From Rhynochetos jubatus (Eukaryota; Chordata; Aves; Eurypygiformes; Rhynochetidae): a DNA stretch of 64,000 bases. A model generated the notes under the pieces. The model ran no database searches and was not told the origin of the DNA. It saw only the letters and a program-made list of their open reading frames with translations. The stretch spans positions 3,721,501 through 3,785,500 of the forward strand of contig CM050651.1 in assembly GCA_027574665.1 (NCBI GenBank), written 5' to 3'. Both the position numbers and the translations under genes were made by a program. How positions within the stretch are numbered: the first letter of the stretch is position 1; each line of letters opens with the position of its first letter. Positions 60,392 to 64,000 of the stretch are shown one piece after another.

Positions 60392-62098
60392 GTAAAAGGA
60401 TTTCTGCACTTAGGAAATCTAACTGCATCATACTTTTTTCTAAAAGGATTTGGACTGGCCTATCATAAAAAGGGCCTTTCAGAGTCAATTCTAAATAAAA
60501 TTGATCTACATACACCTGTTAATTCTCCATCAGAACAGAATAGATCAAGCAAATATTTAATATCTTGTTGTTTATTCCTGGACATTTTGGATAATATACA
60601 ACCTTGAGAATTCTACCACATTCTGGAGTTAGCTCATGATTCTGGAGAAAATGTTTAAGAGATGGCAAGCCCCTCGAGAGGAGGTGATGTAATTTTCAGT
60701 AAAAATACTGCATTGTTTGTGTTATGCTCACCAACAGTGATCTAATTTCTTTTAGACTGCTGATTAATTTTCTGAGAAAGCTAAATGATGAGCAGCTTAG
60801 AATAGCCTTTTTCCCTATAGAAGAGGGAAAACTGCTAAAGACAGGGAGGATAAAAGATGACTTAACGACCCTGGGGGATTAGGAAACTAAGATTAGTGTA
60901 GATGTGTAGGAGAGCTGGAAATCCATAGATGCCTTTGCAGAAAAAATATGCTTAAGGACTCATCTAAATGTTCTCTAAATCAGAATATAGCCCTGAAGCG
61001 GTGTCTACATGTTTGTAAGTTTCATTGTCTCACTTTAAATTATGAATTTATACTAAATGCTGATGAGCTAAATTTGTTAGCATTAACACTTTTTTTTCTG
61101 CTTGCTTCCATGTTGTATTTACACATAAATCTGTGATACGAAAATGTGTGTCCTGTAGACACTGTGCACTTGGTGCAGTTCTAGTGATCTACTACTCAAG
61201 GATGTTCTTTCACTAATATATAGTCTTGTTCACTTCCAAAGACGTCTTGGTGAATGTTGAATGCCCTTCATGCTTATATACACCTTTTCACTCTCGCTAG
61301 CTCTATACTAGTGTATTCAACGACAAAGCGAGGAAAAATAAAAGAAGCATGGCCAAGCTCTAGCTCCATTTCCCCTTTGTTGTGGGAGCTGATTATCTGT
61401 GCAACTGGTCCCAGTCCAATTGAGGAACAGGAGAAAGAAATAGCAGGGCAGTGTAGGGGAATATAAACTTAGGCTGGTATTGTGAGCATGTAAACAGTAC
61501 TGCAGTAATACTGGTGCCTACTTATTTTGGTATTGGATACATTAAGGTTAAAATAGAATTATATATTGGTCTATCACCTGCCACTAAGTTGGGTCTTCTT
61601 TTCTCTTAATATTCCTGTTAATACAGGTAGGGAAATTGTAAATGTAAGCTCTTGTTCTTCATGGTTTATATATTTCTAGTAAATATTCACACTAGAAAAG
61701 GATTTGTTGTCCTGGCTTATGTAGAGATTTCTGTGAACACTTCTGTAGTCGAACTAGATGATAATCAATAATAAACCAGCTTCAATAAAATGCTCAGGTC
61801 TGAGTTCTTGAAAAAGCTAAGTTCCTTTTGTCAGTGATGTTGTGTATGCCTGTTTTATAATGCTGATACAGTGCAACATAAAGTGTGCAAGCTTTTATTT
61901 TAATGGGAGGAATCCTAACATTGCCAAGGTGTACTATTTGTTTTATAAATCTTACCCAGATAAAGTTTTGGTTTTTACTTTATGTTGACTTGATTGTTTG
62001 AATACTCATATTTAACAATATATTCAGTAACTTCTATGAAAGTTTTTACAAGAAATAAGTTTTTCTTTTTCCTTGAGAATACTGCTTTACTTCTGCAG
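60392..62098 (+). other. Intron, nothing recognised
   Basis: 1.7 kb with no repeat or exon that I can support. AATAAA hexamers near 61770-61790 are not tied to a transcript end here because coding continues at 62099. Confidence 0.45.
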
Positions 62099-62164
62099 CT
62101 GACCCAAGAAAATCTTGGCAGACTCTAGTATTTGTAATCAGCAAAGATTTGCTTTCTTTCCAAG
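62099..62164 (+). CDS. Exon 17 of unrecognised gene, last firm one in the window
   Basis: The acceptor is gagaatactgctttacttctgcag and the donor is TTCCAAG|gtgagc. It is 66 nt, phase 1 in and out, encoding DPRKSWQTLVFVISKDLLSF plus Gln. The gene must continue beyond, since no stop is reached. The next exon is not identified with confidence before 64000. Confidence 0.8.
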
Positions 62165-64000
62165 GTGAGCTTGGAAGAAAAAATGCAATATATTTAGGGA
62201 AGTGAAAATATTTGAAGCAATAATAATCCGGTTGAAAATATTTCCTCATCTTTGCTCTTGCTTTCAGCTGCAAGCTGAAGGAGACCTTAACGAATCAATG
62301 TTTTTCTCTGTCTCTGGAGCCTGCTTTAACAATAATTCTTAACAGTTTTTTCATTTCCCATGTACTATATAAAGATGTCAGGTATTTAATTTCCATGGAG
62401 TTTAGTTTGGTAATTTCATATTCTAGATATATATTTCTGAAAGTGCATATTGTTTTCTAGTTTATTTTTTCTATTTGTTCAGGCTTTTTACATGTATCTG
62501 TAAATAACATATCTAAATGTAACTTTACACATATTTGAGAAATCTTACATGTTCAGAAAATTATTCTTCCAGCTGAAGAGGGTTATTTTAAAATGAAGAG
62601 TAAAATTTTATTTTATTATTCGAGTGAAGATACTTGAACCATTCTTGGGATGCTACCAGTAAGTCAAGGTTCCTTCTTCTAAGCTGAAAGCTAGCGTGTT
62701 CCATTTTGAAATGGACATTTGTACTATTATTTCTAGCAATTTAAAGTTATTTTTCCAGTAATCATACTGACCTAAGCCATGGTTTTGCCAACTTTCTATT
62801 ACTTTTCTTTTTTTTGTGCTAGTTATGTTAGTGTCTACAAGTACAGACAAGAATCTCAATTTTCTAGGCCTTTGTGTGATATATCAGATCATCTACCATT
62901 CAAAATATGTGGTTTTTTTATTACCTTTCCAACTTCTTGTTACAGTTTACTTTTCTTACATTTGCCTGTCATTGTAGACTTCTCTACTGTCATGAAAGAG
63001 TAACTTAACTAGTGAGGAAAATTAAATAGGAGATAATTGATACTGAAGAACAATGACCTACCATACTGCAAGAATGATTGCAGGGGCACTGACACAGCCC
63101 TTAGAATTCAGGGAGCAAAAGTTAAGGTTATTTCAGTGGGAAAATTGAGTCAACACAGGTAAATAGTCTCCAAAGGCTTTGTCTGCCAGAACACAGAAAA
63201 CAGATTCCTAGAGCTCTTTGCTCTTATTTTCTCTCCACTTCAGGGCTATCCTTTTGGTTAACAGTAGCTGCCACGCAACATTCTGAATGGAGGGATTTTC
63301 ATGTTCAATGCTGTCAAATGGTGAGTTGAAAAAGACAACAGCTATGATCAGGAGACAGAGAGCAACTTCAGTGACAGCAGAAGTCTGGATTAATAGAGAA
63401 CCCATCAGCTGGAAATCTCAGAACACTCACTGAAGTCAGTGGAAATGTCTGCATAACTAGAAATATTTTTTCCTTTAAGAGAACAAAGGAGTAATTTTTT
63501 TTATAAATTGCTCTATTTTGTCCATAATCCTAATATTTTTTGTAAGCTGAAAGGAGAGCAGAATGGGTCTACTAAACTCTTGTGACTCCTAGAAACAGAG
63601 GAACATAGACACAAATTTACACTGCTGTTTTTATCAATGAATTCAAGAGACAAAGGAAAGAGATGGATATCTTCCATTCTCATAAGATGTTAATGAAAGA
63701 TTTAATTAGTAGTAGCAGCATTGTTGTATAATAACGCAATTAATCTCTGCTGCCCTTTCCCTTGTGAACCTTTAAAAAACCCCACAATTAATTAATTGAA
63801 ACCTTTCATCACTTAATCATTGCCCTACAACCCTGAATTATCCTGTGATGCAATAGAGTAAAAAGTCATATTTTTGATACATGTGGGATGACCCTTCTAG
63901 CTTGATTAAATTTACACTAGTTTTACAGAATAATTTTTAAGAGAGTCTTTGCTGTTTAGTTTGAAATTTGAAGGGACCTTCTCATTGATACACTTGTTGA
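62165..64000 (+). other. Downstream intron or unresolved sequence
   Basis: Two short splice-bounded frames (62573-62623 and 63137-63158) have compatible entry phase but weak support. Nothing else is recognised. Confidence 0.35.

Noticed and set aside
62573-62623. Possible next exon after 62164 (phase 1 to 1)
   Set aside because: The donor gtgaag is weak and there is no downstream partner in the window to test the phase.
63137-63158. 22-nt splice-bounded frame
   Set aside because: Short and AT-rich, and no downstream exon confirms its phase.
1-64000. CRISPR arrays, bacterial operons, rRNA and tRNA genes
   Set aside because: No regularly spaced repeats and no recognisable RNA genes were found. 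The tRNA-Lys match at 25162 is a retroviral primer site, not a tRNA gene.

Overview
The window looks like intronic DNA from a bird genome. It is AT-rich and contains CR1 LINE remnants with the typical avian 3' tail, avian-style LTRs ending in TTAAACCACGACA, and a class III (ERV-L-like) provirus. No bacterial or plasmid features are present and no full-length single-exon host gene is visible. No species can be named from the sequence alone.

Host gene. Reading splice sites and codon phase by eye, I find a chain of about 17 short plus-strand exons from the first bases (10-44) to 62164. Each has an AG acceptor, a GT donor and an open frame. With one gap, between 44596 and 45638, the phase leaving each exon matches the phase entering the next. 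The window therefore seems to lie inside one large multi-exon gene that starts before and ends after it. I do not recognise the protein: about 360-390 residues are visible, with no transmembrane segment, zinc finger or other motif I can name. The best exons are 2042-2148, 9863-9932, 15450-15517, 37886-37994, 38326-38377, 44135-44246, 46641-46702, 59464-59539, 60295-60391 and 62099-62164.

Provirus (24359-31712). A complete sense-oriented ERV-L-like provirus lies in the 11.5 kb intron between the exons at 22172 and 33751. It has two 795-bp LTRs that differ at 7 positions, a 5-bp target duplication (ATGAC), a tRNA-Lys1,2-type primer site, an intact 702-codon gag, an in-frame UAG followed by protease, reverse transcriptase, RNase H and integrase, a purine-rich tract, and no env or dUTPase. 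The only clear lesion is one frameshift in integrase. Gag is odd: it begins with strongly hydrophobic, probably membrane-spanning segments, followed by a proline-rich repeat region, a capsid-like domain and a basic tail without zinc knuckles. A stem-loop, possibly a pseudoknot, sits 10 nt after the gag stop.

Other repeats. A roughly 480-bp CR1 fragment (48140-49632) is split by a 1,006-bp minus-strand solo LTR (48413-49418). Another CR1 3' tail lies near 58860. A short poly(A)-tailed insertion flanked by 10-bp direct repeats lies at 2677-2761. Several A/C-rich, nearly G- and T-free tracts all sit on the coding strand. The remaining sequence is intron in which I see nothing specific.
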